This document shows, piece after piece, positions 42,872 through 50,639 of a stretch of DNA of 64,000 nt. The stretch is from an uncultured Collinsella sp. (GTDB taxonomy: Bacteria > Actinomycetota > Coriobacteriia > Coriobacteriales > Coriobacteriaceae): positions 1 through 64,000 of the forward strand of contig CAUGNZ010000004.1 in the NCBI GenBank assembly GCA_959601045.1, written 5' to 3'. The notes under the pieces are model-generated. The model was not told the DNA's origin. It searched no databases and saw only the letters and a program-made list of their open reading frames with translations. Each line of letters starts with the position of its first letter. The first letter of the stretch is position 1. Position numbers and translations under genes: made by a program.

Positions 42872-43591
42872 ATGAAGAGCTTTATTGCCGAGGATTCGTT
42901 TTGGGAGCTATTTCCGCAGGCGGCTGTCGGTGTTGCGGTCGTAAAGGGCATGAAGCCCGCGGCTCAGATTCCTCAAGAGGACGTGGACGCGATTGCGGCG
43001 TTGCTCGACCGCGCCAATATCGACGCGGAGCGTCATCTGACCAGCGATACTATCAGCGAGAACGCACCGGTCAAGGCATGGCGCGAGGCTTATCGGCTGT
43101 TCAAGACCAAAAAGGGCGCGCGTTGCTCAATTGAGAACCTGCTCAAGCGCGTGCTCAAGGGCAAACCGGTGGGCCACATTACGCCCGCGGTGGACATCTA
43201 CAACACGGTGTCGCTGACCTACGCGCTGCCCGTTGGCGGCGAGGACCTGCATGCGATTGAGGGGGATCTTCGCTTGAAGGTGACTGACGGCGGCGATGCG
43301 TTCCTGCCACTTGGCGAGGAAACGGATGACCCGACGCTGCCCGGCGAGCTCGCCTATATCGATGATGCGGGCGCCGTATGCCGCTGCTGGAACTGGCGCG
43401 ATGGCGTTCGCACGGCGCTGTCCGACGATTCGGCCGATGCATTCCTGGCGATTGAGTGCGTGGAGCCCGAGCGGATGGGGGATTGCCAGGCCGCGATCGA
43501 TCGCTTAGCCGAGCTGCTTGAGCGCTATCTGGGAGCGACGGTTGTCGTTAAGACGCTTGTGACCCGCGACAATCCCTGCGTGGAACTGTAG
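42872..43591 (+). CDS. B3/B4 tRNA-editing-like domain protein
   Basis: A 239-residue protein of the B3/B4 family, named after the PheRS beta-subunit editing domain. NAPVKAWREAYRLFKTKKGARCSIENLL is the conserved entry (seen at about residues 65-95), followed by VDIYNTVSLTYALPVGGED and LAYIDDAGAVCRCWNWRDG. Such stand-alone domains are thought to hydrolyse mischarged aminoacyl-tRNAs or bind related substrates, but few are proven. ATG 42872 follows AGGGAGAG; an in-frame ATG at 42857 is less favoured. Confidence 0.88.
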   Translation: MKSFIAEDSFWELFPQAAVGVAVVKGMKPAAQIPQEDVDAIAALLDRANIDAERHLTSDTISENAPVKAWREAYRLFKTKKGARCSIENLLKRVLKGKPVGHITPAVDIYNTVSLTYALPVGGEDLHAIEGDLRLKVTDGGDAFLPLGEETDDPTLPGELAYIDDAGAVCRCWNWRDGVRTALSDDSADAFLAIECVEPERMGDCQAAIDRLAELLERYLGATVVVKTLVTRDNPCVEL

Positions 43592-43620
43592 CGACGCCTG
43601 CGGATCATGTTCGCCGGTCA

Positions 43621-43660
43621 AAACCACTACAAAGGTGCCTGTCCCCTTTGTGGTGGTTTT
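43621..43660. repeat. Repeat family C hairpin
   Basis: AAACCACTACAAAGG pairs with CCTTTGTGGTGGTTT, loop TGCCTGTCC. It separates the B3/B4 gene from the MarR gene. Confidence 0.85.
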
Positions 43661-43764
43661 TATGTTGATGGGTTAACAAATGGGATATTTGGGTATGGGT
43701 GTTGCCTTGTGCGGCTAAGATGTTTACCCGTTAGCATCATGCAAGCGAAAGGCGGTCGTCTCCC

Positions 43765-44214
43765 ATGCAGCAGAACGACGAGACACGTTTCGAGGACTTT
43801 GTCGGACTGATCAGCGGGCTCTACAAGGAGATCCAGCGCATTAAGACATCCGAGGGCGCAAGGCTGGGCCTCAAGGGCTCCGACGTTATGTGCCTGTACT
43901 ATCTTGAGCGCAGCAAGGACGGCCTGACTGGCGCTGACCTGGCTCGCATGGCAGGCGTGACCCGTGCCGCCGTCTCGCGCACGCTCGCGCATCTGGAGGA
44001 GGGCGGCTACGTCGAGGTCGACGACTCGGGTGATGCAGCCGTTAAGTATCGTGCCCCGGTGCGCCTGACCGCTCTGGGCGGCGAGAGCATGAGCGAGGCG
44101 GACCGCATCATTCGCGAGGTGCTCGACACCACCGGTAAGGCTATGGGTGTGGAGCAGCGCGAGCAGATGTATGCGTCGCTGCGTACGATTCTCAACACCC
44201 TGCGTGAGATCTAA
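43765..44214 (+). CDS. MarR family transcriptional regulator
   Basis: A 149-residue winged-helix protein. The recognition part is LTGADLARMAGVTRAAVSRTLAHLEEGGYVEV followed by a wing (motif spread over about residues 54-95). The C-terminal helices (EADRIIREVLDTTGKAMG) form the dimer interface. GAAAGG is upstream of the ATG. It lies 119 bases before the DegV gene in the same direction, and might control it, but no operator was recognised. Confidence 0.9.
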   Translation: MQQNDETRFEDFVGLISGLYKEIQRIKTSEGARLGLKGSDVMCLYYLERSKDGLTGADLARMAGVTRAAVSRTLAHLEEGGYVEVDDSGDAAVKYRAPVRLTALGGESMSEADRIIREVLDTTGKAMGVEQREQMYASLRTILNTLREI

Positions 44215-44333
44215 GGCCGCCAAGGCATTTGCTTCCCATTAAAAACTGCATAGTCCCGTTTGAGCGCGTATGCCGTGCCGGGGCATTGCTGTCAAAATTC
44301 CCCGCGCGGGACCTGCGCAAGAAAGGATTCGTT

Positions 44334-45188
44334 ATGTCCGTCCGCATTATTACCGATTCCGCAAGCGATATGTCGCCGGCGGAGCACCCCGCTCTGCGTG
44401 TTCTGCCGCTGTCCGTCACCTTTGGCACCGATGTGTATATGGATGGCGTCGACATCGATCACCAGCGCTTTTACGAGATGCTTGTGGAGCGCGATGAGCT
44501 GCCCAAGACCGGTCAGGTCAACCCGTACGCCTTTTCGCAGGCGATTGCCGAAGCGCGTGAGGCCGGCGATGAGGCCGTGATTATTACCGTGGGCGCCAAG
44601 CTCTCGGGCACCAATCAGAGTGCCCGCACCGCACTTGCCGAGGCCCCGGGCGGCGATGTGTACGTGGTGGATAGCAATAACGTTACCCTGGGCGAGCGCG
44701 TGCTGGTCGAGTATGCCCTGCGCTTGGTGGACGAGGGCCAGGGCGCGGCTCAGGTTGCGGCGGCTGTCGAGGCCGTGCGCGACCGCGTGGTCGTCATCGG
44801 CCTGCTCGAGACGTTGGAGTACCTGGTGCGCGGCGGTCGCCTGTCTGCTGCTGCCGGCGCCGTGGGCACGCTGCTCAACGTAAAGCCCGTTGTGGCTGCC
44901 GAGGACGGTCTGATCGTGCAGCTGGGCAAGGCGCGCGGTTCCAAGAACGGCCGTAACCTGCTCAACCAGAAGGTCGAAAAGGCGGGCGGCATCGACTTTT
45001 CCATGCCGCTGGCGCTCGGCTATACGGGCCTTTCGGATGCGGTGCTCAAGAAGTATATCGAGGACAGCGCGGCACTGTGGGCTGGCCACACCGAGGGCGA
45101 ACTGCCCGTTCACACCATCGGCGCCACCATCGGCACCCATGTAGGCCCCGGCGCCGTAGCCGTAGCCTTCTTCCAGCCCGTTAACTAG
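44334..45188 (+). CDS. DegV family fatty-acid-binding protein, second copy
   Basis: A 284-residue DegV protein starting SVRIITDSASDMSP, with the pocket features KTGQVNPYAFSQA, GLLETLEYLVRGGRLS and GATIGTHVGPGAVA. ATG 44334 follows GAAAGGAT; the frame extends upstream without support. Different DegV/FakB paralogues usually prefer different acyl chains (saturated or unsaturated), so the two copies of this window may have divided roles. No FakA kinase gene is nearby. Confidence 0.93.
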   Translation: MSVRIITDSASDMSPAEHPALRVLPLSVTFGTDVYMDGVDIDHQRFYEMLVERDELPKTGQVNPYAFSQAIAEAREAGDEAVIITVGAKLSGTNQSARTALAEAPGGDVYVVDSNNVTLGERVLVEYALRLVDEGQGAAQVAAAVEAVRDRVVVIGLLETLEYLVRGGRLSAAAGAVGTLLNVKPVVAAEDGLIVQLGKARGSKNGRNLLNQKVEKAGGIDFSMPLALGYTGLSDAVLKKYIEDSAALWAGHTEGELPVHTIGATIGTHVGPGAVAVAFFQPVN

Positions 45189-45198
45189 CCCACCTGCC

Positions 45199-45239
45199 AA
45201 AACCACCACAAAGGGGACAGGCACCTTTGTGGTGGTTTA
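45199..45239. repeat. Repeat family C hairpin, reverse orientation
   Basis: AAAACCACCACAAAGG pairs with CCTTTGTGGTGGTTT, tag GGGGACAGGCACC on the plus strand, directly after the DegV stop codon. Confidence 0.85.
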
Positions 45240-45267
45240 TGCTATTCCGGGTGGAAGGGAGCGAGCA

Positions 45268-45588
45268 ATGGCGTCTGAGGGCTTTTTTGAGCGGGTGTAC
45301 GAGGTGGTCGAGCAGATTCCCGAGGGGATGGTCGCCACGTATGGTCAGGTGGCGCTGCTTGCTGGACGTCCACGAAGTGCGCGGTACGTGGGGTATGCCC
45401 TGCATGGCAATCCGCGCCCCGGCGAGATTCCCTGTCACCGCGTGGTGTTTGCCGATGGCCGCATATGCGATGGTTTTGCTTTTGGCGGTCCCGATGCTCA
45501 ACGTGAGCTTTTGCTAGGGGAGGGTGTGGCGTTTAAGGACGACATGCACGTCGACTTGGCCGCCTGTCGCTGGCCTGCAGGGCTCTAG
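45268..45588 (+). CDS. Small MGMT-like protein (Ogt/ATL family)
   Basis: A 106-residue protein equal to the DNA-binding domain of O6-alkylguanine-DNA alkyltransferases. RVYEVVEQIPEGMVATYGQVALLAG is spread over residues 8-32, ARYVGYALHGNP follows, and IPCHRVV carries the alkyl-acceptor cysteine. The size is that of alkyltransferase-like (ATL) proteins, which lack this cysteine and only bind DNA damage; here it is retained, so activity is possible. GGAAGGGAG precedes ATG 45268. Confidence 0.88.
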   Translation: MASEGFFERVYEVVEQIPEGMVATYGQVALLAGRPRSARYVGYALHGNPRPGEIPCHRVVFADGRICDGFAFGGPDAQRELLLGEGVAFKDDMHVDLAACRWPAGL

Positions 45589-45604
45589 CGGCTCTGCCGT
45601 GGCT

Positions 45605-45645
45605 TAAACCACCACAAAGGTGCCTATCCCCTTTGTGGTGGTTTT
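45605..45645. repeat. Repeat family C hairpin
   Basis: AAACCACCACAAAGG pairs with CCTTTGTGGTGGTTTT, loop TGCCTATCC. Between this and 45820 the DNA is AT-rich with no gene that I can support. Confidence 0.85.
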
Positions 45646-45825
45646 GGCAGGTTTACCGAGGTTAACTTATGGAGAAGGTATGGCGGCGCGGTTTGTCGCA
45701 GCAAAGTAAACCACGGTGAACTATATTGTTTTCAGCAACGGAGCAGGCAATAGGCGATGAAAAAGCCTGCCCTGTTGAGTTTGATTCGCATTCCTCCCCT
45801 CTGTGCGATTCAACGGTGTACTTCG

Positions 45826-45867
45826 GGAACAGGCCCGCTGGCAACTATCTGCCAGCGGGCCTGTTCC
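45826..45867 (-). terminator. trpS terminator
   Basis: GGAACAGGCCCGCTGGCA and TGCCAGCGGGCCTGTTCC form a perfect 18 bp stem with a six-base loop, 52 bases beyond the trpS stop codon. Confidence 0.85.
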
Positions 45868-45919
45868 TGTTTCGGTGAGGATTCAGCCTCACCGTCTATG
45901 TTGTGCGAAGGCGCTTTGC

Positions 45920-46969
45920 CTAGTACACCATGCCCATGGCGTCCTGAACCTCGCCCAGGGTCTGCTCGGCGATCTCATTGGCGCGACGGTTGCCCTCGTG
46001 CAGGACGTCCTTTACGTAATCCAGGTCGTTCTCGTAGCGCTGGCGACGCTCACGGATCGGCGCGAAGTACTCGTTGACGGCCTCGGTCACGTACTTCTTG
46101 AGCTGGCCGGAGCCGCCCATGCCAATCTCCTCGGCAATCTCGACTTCGGAACGGCCGGTGCAGATGGCGGCCGTCGAAAGCAGACCGGACACGCCGGGGC
46201 GGTTCTCGGGATCGAACGTGATCATGCGCTCGGAGTCGGTCTGGCTCTTCTTGATGCGCTTGGCCGTCTCCTCGGCGGTCATCGAGATGTTGATGGCGTT
46301 ACCGTAGCTCTTGCTCATCTTGCGACCGTCCAGGCCCGGCAGCAGCGGGGTCTCGGACAGCAGTGCGTCGACCTCGGGGAACACCTTGCCGTAGCGGTTG
46401 TTAAAGCGGCGGGCGATGGTGCGGGTGAGCTCGATGTGCGGCAGCTGGTCGCGACCGACGGGCACCACATTGCCCTTGCAGAACAGGATGTCGCAGGCCT
46501 GGTGCACCGGGTAGGTGAGCAGAAGGCCGGTGAGCTCGTGGCCCGAGGCCTCCATCTCGGCCTTGACCGTGGGGTTGCGCGCCAGCTCGGCCTCGGACAC
46601 CAGCGACAGGAACGGCAGCATGAGCTGGTTGGCGGCGGGCACGGCGGAGTGCGCGTAGATCATGGTCTTGTCGGGGTCGATGCCGCAGGCAAGGTAGTCC
46701 ATGACCATGTTGTACACGTTGTCCTGGATGTGCTCGGTCGTGTCGCGGTCGGTGATGACCTGGTAGTCGGCGATGAGTACGTTGGTCTTGGCACCCATGT
46801 TCTGCAGCTCCACACGGCCCTTGAGGGTGCCGAAGTAGTGACCCAGATGCAGACGGCCGGTGGGGCGGTCGCCGGTGAGCATGGTGAACTTGTCGGGCGT
46901 CTTGGCCAGGCCCTCGCGAATGGCGTTGCTCTTCTGCAGAGCGACTTCGTAGCTGTTCTCGTTTGGCAT
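45920..46969 (-). CDS. trpS: Tryptophanyl-tRNA synthetase
   Basis: The 349-residue class I synthetase has the HIGH-equivalent in GRLHLGHYFG (about residues 38-47) and the KMSKS loop in GRKMSKSYGN. The start ATG 46969 follows AGGAG; the open frame extends about 48 codons upstream but without a ribosome site. DRPTG before the HIGH motif is usual for the family. It charges tRNA-Trp and is essential. No tryptophan-dependent leader element is seen. Confidence 0.96.
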   Translation of the reverse strand: MPNENSYEVALQKSNAIREGLAKTPDKFTMLTGDRPTGRLHLGHYFGTLKGRVELQNMGAKTNVLIADYQVITDRDTTEHIQDNVYNMVMDYLACGIDPDKTMIYAHSAVPAANQLMLPFLSLVSEAELARNPTVKAEMEASGHELTGLLLTYPVHQACDILFCKGNVVPVGRDQLPHIELTRTIARRFNNRYGKVFPEVDALLSETPLLPGLDGRKMSKSYGNAINISMTAEETAKRIKKSQTDSERMITFDPENRPGVSGLLSTAAICTGRSEVEIAEEIGMGGSGQLKKYVTEAVNEYFAPIRERRQRYENDLDYVKDVLHEGNRRANEIAEQTLGEVQDAMGMVY

Positions 46970-47128
46970 AATTGCTCCTAACGTATGTTCATGGGTCAAG
47001 ATGATAACGCGTTTATTGGAGGGGCGGGGCGTAAGTAGGCGAGGGGCTGGCAAGGGGTGGCTTACGCGATTGATGCGATGTAGTTGCACTTGGTCAGCGA
47101 TGCCTTGGCACATTCTCGGCAGCTTACC

Positions 47129-48328
47129 CTAGAGCTTGTGGTGGCGCTCTTCCTTACGTTCTTCGGCTGCCTGCTCCTCCTGCTTAAAGGCGGGGTCGTC
47201 GGGGGTGACGAGCTCATCCTCGTGTGTGCGCTTGTTGTAATGGTGGCGCAGCACGGGCTCAAACAGATGTAGATGCTTGGCAAAGGCCGCCGAGCCAATG
47301 GCGAGCACGGTAAAGATGAGCACGCGCATGGGCACCTCGACCTGGTTAATCGCGGCGGCGCCGGCCGAAAGCATAATGCACCAGGCGTAGATGAGGAGCA
47401 CTGCCTGTTTTTGGTTGTAGCCCTCTTGGATCAGGCGGTGGTGGATGTGGCCCTTGTCGGCCTGCCCGATGCTAATGTGGGCGCGCTTGCGGCGCACGAT
47501 GGCGCTAAACGTGTCGATGATGGGCACGCCGGCAACGATGAGTGGGATGATAAGCGAGGTGAGCGCGGCGGTGCGGCTCACGTTGAGCAACGAGATGGAG
47601 CCCAGCGCAAAGCCCAGAAGCAGCGACCCCGAGTCGCCCAAGAAGATGCTTGCGGGGTTGAAGTTGTAGCGCAAAAAGGCCAGGCAGGCGCCAAAGAGCG
47701 CAATGGAGAGCGCGGCGGCGTCGATGCGGCCCGAGAGAACGGCCATCGAAAACATGGTGAACGACGCGATGCCGCAGATGCCCGTGGCCAAGCCGTCGAG
47801 GCCGTCGATGAGGTTAATGATGTTGGTGAATGCCACCAGATAGATCACGGTGATGGGGTAGGCGAGCCATCCGAGCATGATCTCGCCGGGGGCAAACGGG
47901 TTGACGATGACGCCGATGCGCAGGCCGCCCACGCAGGCGATGAGCGCGGCGAGGACCTGACCGGCCAGTTTTTGCTTGGGCTTGAGCTGGAAGACGTCGT
48001 CGATAGCGCCGGTCGCAAAGATGACGGTAAAGGAGAGCGCCAGCATGGGATAGCTAATGTGAAGGCGCGGGTGCGGCACCAGGACGGGCGGCCAGCCTAG
48101 GTGCCAGGTGCCTAGGATTTGCACAATGCAGGCAACGACCAGGCCCAAAAACACCGCCGTTCCGCCCAAACGCGGGATGGGCTTGGTGTTGATGCGGCGC
48201 TTGGAAGGATAGTCGACGGCGTCGAGCTTAATTGCCAAGCGCTTGACCAGGGGCACCATGAGGAAGGTCGTGATAAAGGCCGCCGCTGCCACGCATAGGT
48301 ACGGTATGTAGCTCGGGGATGAAGCCAT
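47129..48328 (-). CDS. WecA/MraY-family undecaprenyl-phosphate glycosyl-1-phosphate transferase
   Basis: A 399-residue membrane enzyme with about 10-11 helices. PIPRLGG, the DD motif in GAIDDVFQLKPKQKL, NIINLIDGLDGLA, and LGDSGSLLLGF are the conserved cytosolic motifs, and KGHIHHRLI matches the HxH-type loop of WecA-like members. It would transfer a sugar-1-phosphate from a UDP-sugar to undecaprenyl phosphate, starting a wall teichoic acid, O-antigen-like or capsule polymer. The long charged C-terminal tail (EEQAAEERKEERHHKL) is unusual. ATG 48328 is chosen; a TTG at 48346 has no better signal. Confidence 0.9.
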   Translation of the reverse strand: MASSPSYIPYLCVAAAAFITTFLMVPLVKRLAIKLDAVDYPSKRRINTKPIPRLGGTAVFLGLVVACIVQILGTWHLGWPPVLVPHPRLHISYPMLALSFTVIFATGAIDDVFQLKPKQKLAGQVLAALIACVGGLRIGVIVNPFAPGEIMLGWLAYPITVIYLVAFTNIINLIDGLDGLATGICGIASFTMFSMAVLSGRIDAAALSIALFGACLAFLRYNFNPASIFLGDSGSLLLGFALGSISLLNVSRTAALTSLIIPLIVAGVPIIDTFSAIVRRKRAHISIGQADKGHIHHRLIQEGYNQKQAVLLIYAWCIMLSAGAAAINQVEVPMRVLIFTVLAIGSAAFAKHLHLFEPVLRHHYNKRTHEDELVTPDDPAFKQEEQAAEERKEERHHKL

Positions 48329-48561
48329 GAATCTAAAAACCGCCAAGCGTCGAAGGAAAAGGTCAGAAGAACGCCATGCGCAAAGGGCATAGCCGAACCA
48401 TGATACTCGACCACGGGGGGTGCATGGAATTGCATGCAGCGATAATCACGCGCTTACCAGATATTGGGATGTTGTCGATGGCTTGTCGGGATACCGGCGG
48501 GGATCCATATGGGCTGTAATGGTGGTTTTCGGCAAATGAAAACCACCCCCCACGTTACGAA

Positions 48562-48725
48562 AATGAACCCACCTAAAACAGGTGGGTGCCCTCATCGACT
48601 GTTCCAGCGTCCTTAACAACGAAGGATACCTGTACTAGGTACGACTGTGTGGGCTCCCTAAATAAACGCGACGGTTCACCCAGTTGCTCCGCGGGGGGCG
48701 GAATACCTACATCATAAAGCGGCAC
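48562..48725 (-). ncRNA. ssrS: Probable 6S RNA (ssrS)
   Basis: The 48329-48853 gap has no gene but a compact structured block on the minus strand. GTGCC at 48725-48721 pairs with GGCAC at 48590-48586 to close the RNA. Inside are the hairpins TCCGC/GCGGA, TACCT/AGGTA and TCCTT/AAGGA. It ends in the terminator CCCACCTGTTTTAGGTGGG followed by TTCATTTT. A promoter-like TTGTAA-16-GATAAA lies just before the 5' end. Internal pieces GGTATTCCGCC, GGGAGCCCAC and GGCACCCACCT resemble what I recall of 6S RNAs of Gram-positive bacteria. The assignment is from memory and fold; another structured RNA is possible. Confidence 0.6.
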
Positions 48726-48853
48726 TTTATCGATTCCAGTCTTGACATTACAAAAATCGTGTCGGACGATTACGGCGCCTTGGGCTCGAGCCGTCTGTGC
48801 GGTTGGTCCCTTTACGTTTGAGCTGCTGAATCATTGTTTTGGAGCATGTTTTT

Positions 48854-49798
48854 ATGCCGACGTCGTTGACCGAACTTTTTTCGCCCGCCTGCCATTTGTG
48901 TCCGCGCCGTTGCGGTGCGGCGCGCGACGAGGGCGCGCGTGGCGTGTGCGGCGCCGACAACACGCTTAAGGTCGCCCGCGCGGCGCTCCATATGTGGGAG
49001 GAGCCGCCCATTTCGGGCGAGGCCGGCTCGGGTACGATTTTCTTTAGCGGCTGTTCGCTCAAATGTATCTACTGCCAAAACCACGAGATCTCGACGGGCA
49101 ATTTCGGTCTTGAGATTTTGCCCGAGCGTTTGGTCGAGATTATGCTGGAGCTGCAGGACCAGGGCGCCAATAACATCAACCTGGTGACGGCGACGCACTA
49201 TGCGCACCTGTTGCCTGCCGCGATTGCCGCGGCACGGACGCGCGGGTTGGTCATCCCAATTGTCTACAACACGAGTGGTTACGAGCGCGCGAGTGCCGTG
49301 GCGGCGCTGGGCGACCTTGTCGACGTGTGGCTTACGGACTTTAAATATGCCGATGCCGGGCTTGCTCAGTCGCTTTCTCATATTAAGGACTACCCGCGCG
49401 TGGCCGTGTCGGGTCTGGCCCAGATGGCGCGCGAGATTGAGCGCCGCGGGGGAGAGCTGGTAGACGAGGACGGGCTCATGAGGCGCGGCATAATCGTGCG
49501 TCATCTGGTGCTGCCGGGGCATGCGGACGATTCGTGCCGCGTGTTGGACCTGGTGTGGCAGACGGTGGGCGACGTGCCGATCTCGGTCATGAACCAGTAC
49601 ACGCCCAATGCCCTCATGCGCGAACAAGGCGGCGACCTGGCGCGCGCCGTGACGCGCGAGGAGTACGAGCAGGTGCTCGACCATGCCGACGACCTGGGCT
49701 TTACGACGATGTTTTGGCAAGAAGGCGGCGCGGTAGACGAGAGCTTTACCCCGGCGTTCGATACCACCGGTGTTCTTACTAGTGCTCAAACCAGCTAA
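48854..49798 (+). CDS. Radical SAM protein (pyruvate formate-lyase activase-like)
   Basis: A 314-residue radical SAM enzyme. The FeS/SAM motif CSLKCIYC lies at about residue 75-82. Before it, CHLCPRRCG and VCGADN form an extra cysteine cluster, typical of the PflA-like 4Fe-4S group (COG1313) related to AmmeMemoRadiSam proteins. MNQYTPNALM near the C terminus also fits that group. The activated partner is not encoded nearby. ATG 48854 has GGAG upstream. It probably uses a glycyl-radical type or similar reaction, but the substrate is unknown. Confidence 0.85.
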   Translation: MPTSLTELFSPACHLCPRRCGAARDEGARGVCGADNTLKVARAALHMWEEPPISGEAGSGTIFFSGCSLKCIYCQNHEISTGNFGLEILPERLVEIMLELQDQGANNINLVTATHYAHLLPAAIAAARTRGLVIPIVYNTSGYERASAVAALGDLVDVWLTDFKYADAGLAQSLSHIKDYPRVAVSGLAQMAREIERRGGELVDEDGLMRRGIIVRHLVLPGHADDSCRVLDLVWQTVGDVPISVMNQYTPNALMREQGGDLARAVTREEYEQVLDHADDLGFTTMFWQEGGAVDESFTPAFDTTGVLTSAQTS

Positions 49799-49820
49799 TC
49801 TGGGACGAGGCTCTTTGAGT

Positions 49821-49924
49821 AGTCTTTTTGGGACGGGGCTGTTTTAGCTACCCCTGCCGCTGTTCGACCAAACCGTTCGCGTTGTCTGTCGGGGTAGCTA
49901 AAACAGCCGCGTCCCAAAAAGACT
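49821..49924. repeat. 34 bp inverted repeat before tRNA-Ala
   Basis: Bases 49821-49854 and 49891-49924 are reverse complements over 34 bases with one mismatch (outer AGTCTTTTTGGGACG, inner GTTTTAGCTACCCC). A related TGGGACGAGGCT lies just before, and TTTGGGACGGAGC recurs at 38704-38717. The stem is long enough to form a cruciform. No gene lies between 49799 and 49977. Confidence 0.8.
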
Positions 49925-49977
49925 GGGTATTGGGCGTTGACAGTTGGCGAGCCGTAGGTAAAATATCAACTTGTCCT

Positions 49978-50050
49978 GGGGACGTAGCTCAGTTGGGAGA
50001 GCGCTGCCGTCGCATGGCAGAGGCCGAGGGTTCGACTCCCTTCGTCTCCA
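49978..50050 (+). tRNA. tRNA-Ala (anticodon CGC)
   Basis: A full cloverleaf can be drawn: acceptor GGGGACG/CGTCTCC with the G3:T70 wobble pair that marks alanine tRNAs, D arm GCTC/GAGC, anticodon stem CTGCC/GGCAG with loop GTCGCAT (anticodon at 50011-50013), and T arm GAGGG/CCCTT with loop TTCGACT. The discriminator is A; CCA is not encoded. It reads GCG codons, which are common in these genes. Confidence 0.95.
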
Positions 50051-50064
50051 CCCTTGGATTTGAT

Positions 50065-50097
50065 AAGCCGCTGACATTGTGTCGGCGGCTTTTTTTA
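50065..50097 (+). terminator. tRNA terminator
   Basis: AGCCGCTGAC and GTCGGCGGCT pair with one wobble, followed by seven T. It lies 16 bases after the tRNA. Confidence 0.85.
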
Positions 50098-50114
50098 AAA
50101 GAAAGGGCTGTACC

Positions 50115-50555
50115 ATGGCCAAGCTTGAGTCCCAACCACTGTCTGCCGAGGAACGCGCCGAGTTGGAAGAGCTCCGCGCCGAGAAAGCTCGTCGCGAGGC
50201 CCAGGAAGAGGCACGCCGCGAGCGTGAGGAGCTGGCCGCCCTGCGTGCCGAGCGCGATAAGGCCGAGGAGGCCGCCGCGAACGTCGCCCCCGCGCCCAAG
50301 CCCGCCGCCGCGAAGCCCGCGCCCACCGCACCTAAACCTCAGCCTAAAAAGGTCGCTCGTTCCAAGTCCGTCGAGCCCAAGCCGAGCCGTGACGAGATGA
50401 CCTTTGCCCAGCGCATGGTTACCTCCAAGGAGCCTACGGGCGAGAACGAGATCCCTGGCATGGCGCCGGCTCAAAAAATCATCATTGTCCTTGCCCTCAT
50501 CGCGTTTGTCATCTTTATGGGCTACACGATCCTGACCAGCATGGGCCTGCTCTAG
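50115..50555 (+). CDS. Tail-anchored coiled-coil protein of unknown function
   Basis: A 146-residue protein. Residues about 8-60 are a strongly charged coiled coil (ELEELRAEKARREAQEEA region), 60-95 are Pro/Ala/Lys-rich and probably disordered, and the last ~25 residues form one hydrophobic helix (IIIVLALIAFVIFMG) ending a few residues later. This suggests a cytosolic coil anchored by its C terminus. I do not recognise a family. ATG 50115 follows GAAAGGG. It sits directly after tRNA-Ala and 84 bases before pncB. It may be a scaffold for a membrane or division complex; nothing shows this. Confidence 0.7.
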   Translation: MAKLESQPLSAEERAELEELRAEKARREAQEEARREREELAALRAERDKAEEAAANVAPAPKPAAAKPAPTAPKPQPKKVARSKSVEPKPSRDEMTFAQRMVTSKEPTGENEIPGMAPAQKIIIVLALIAFVIFMGYTILTSMGLL

Positions 50556-50639
50556 CCCATTCGCGCTGGGTGCCATGCCCGAACACTCTGCCCTTTTCCA
50601 ACCCTCAACCTCTGCACAACGCATCCGAAAGGTCGCCCC

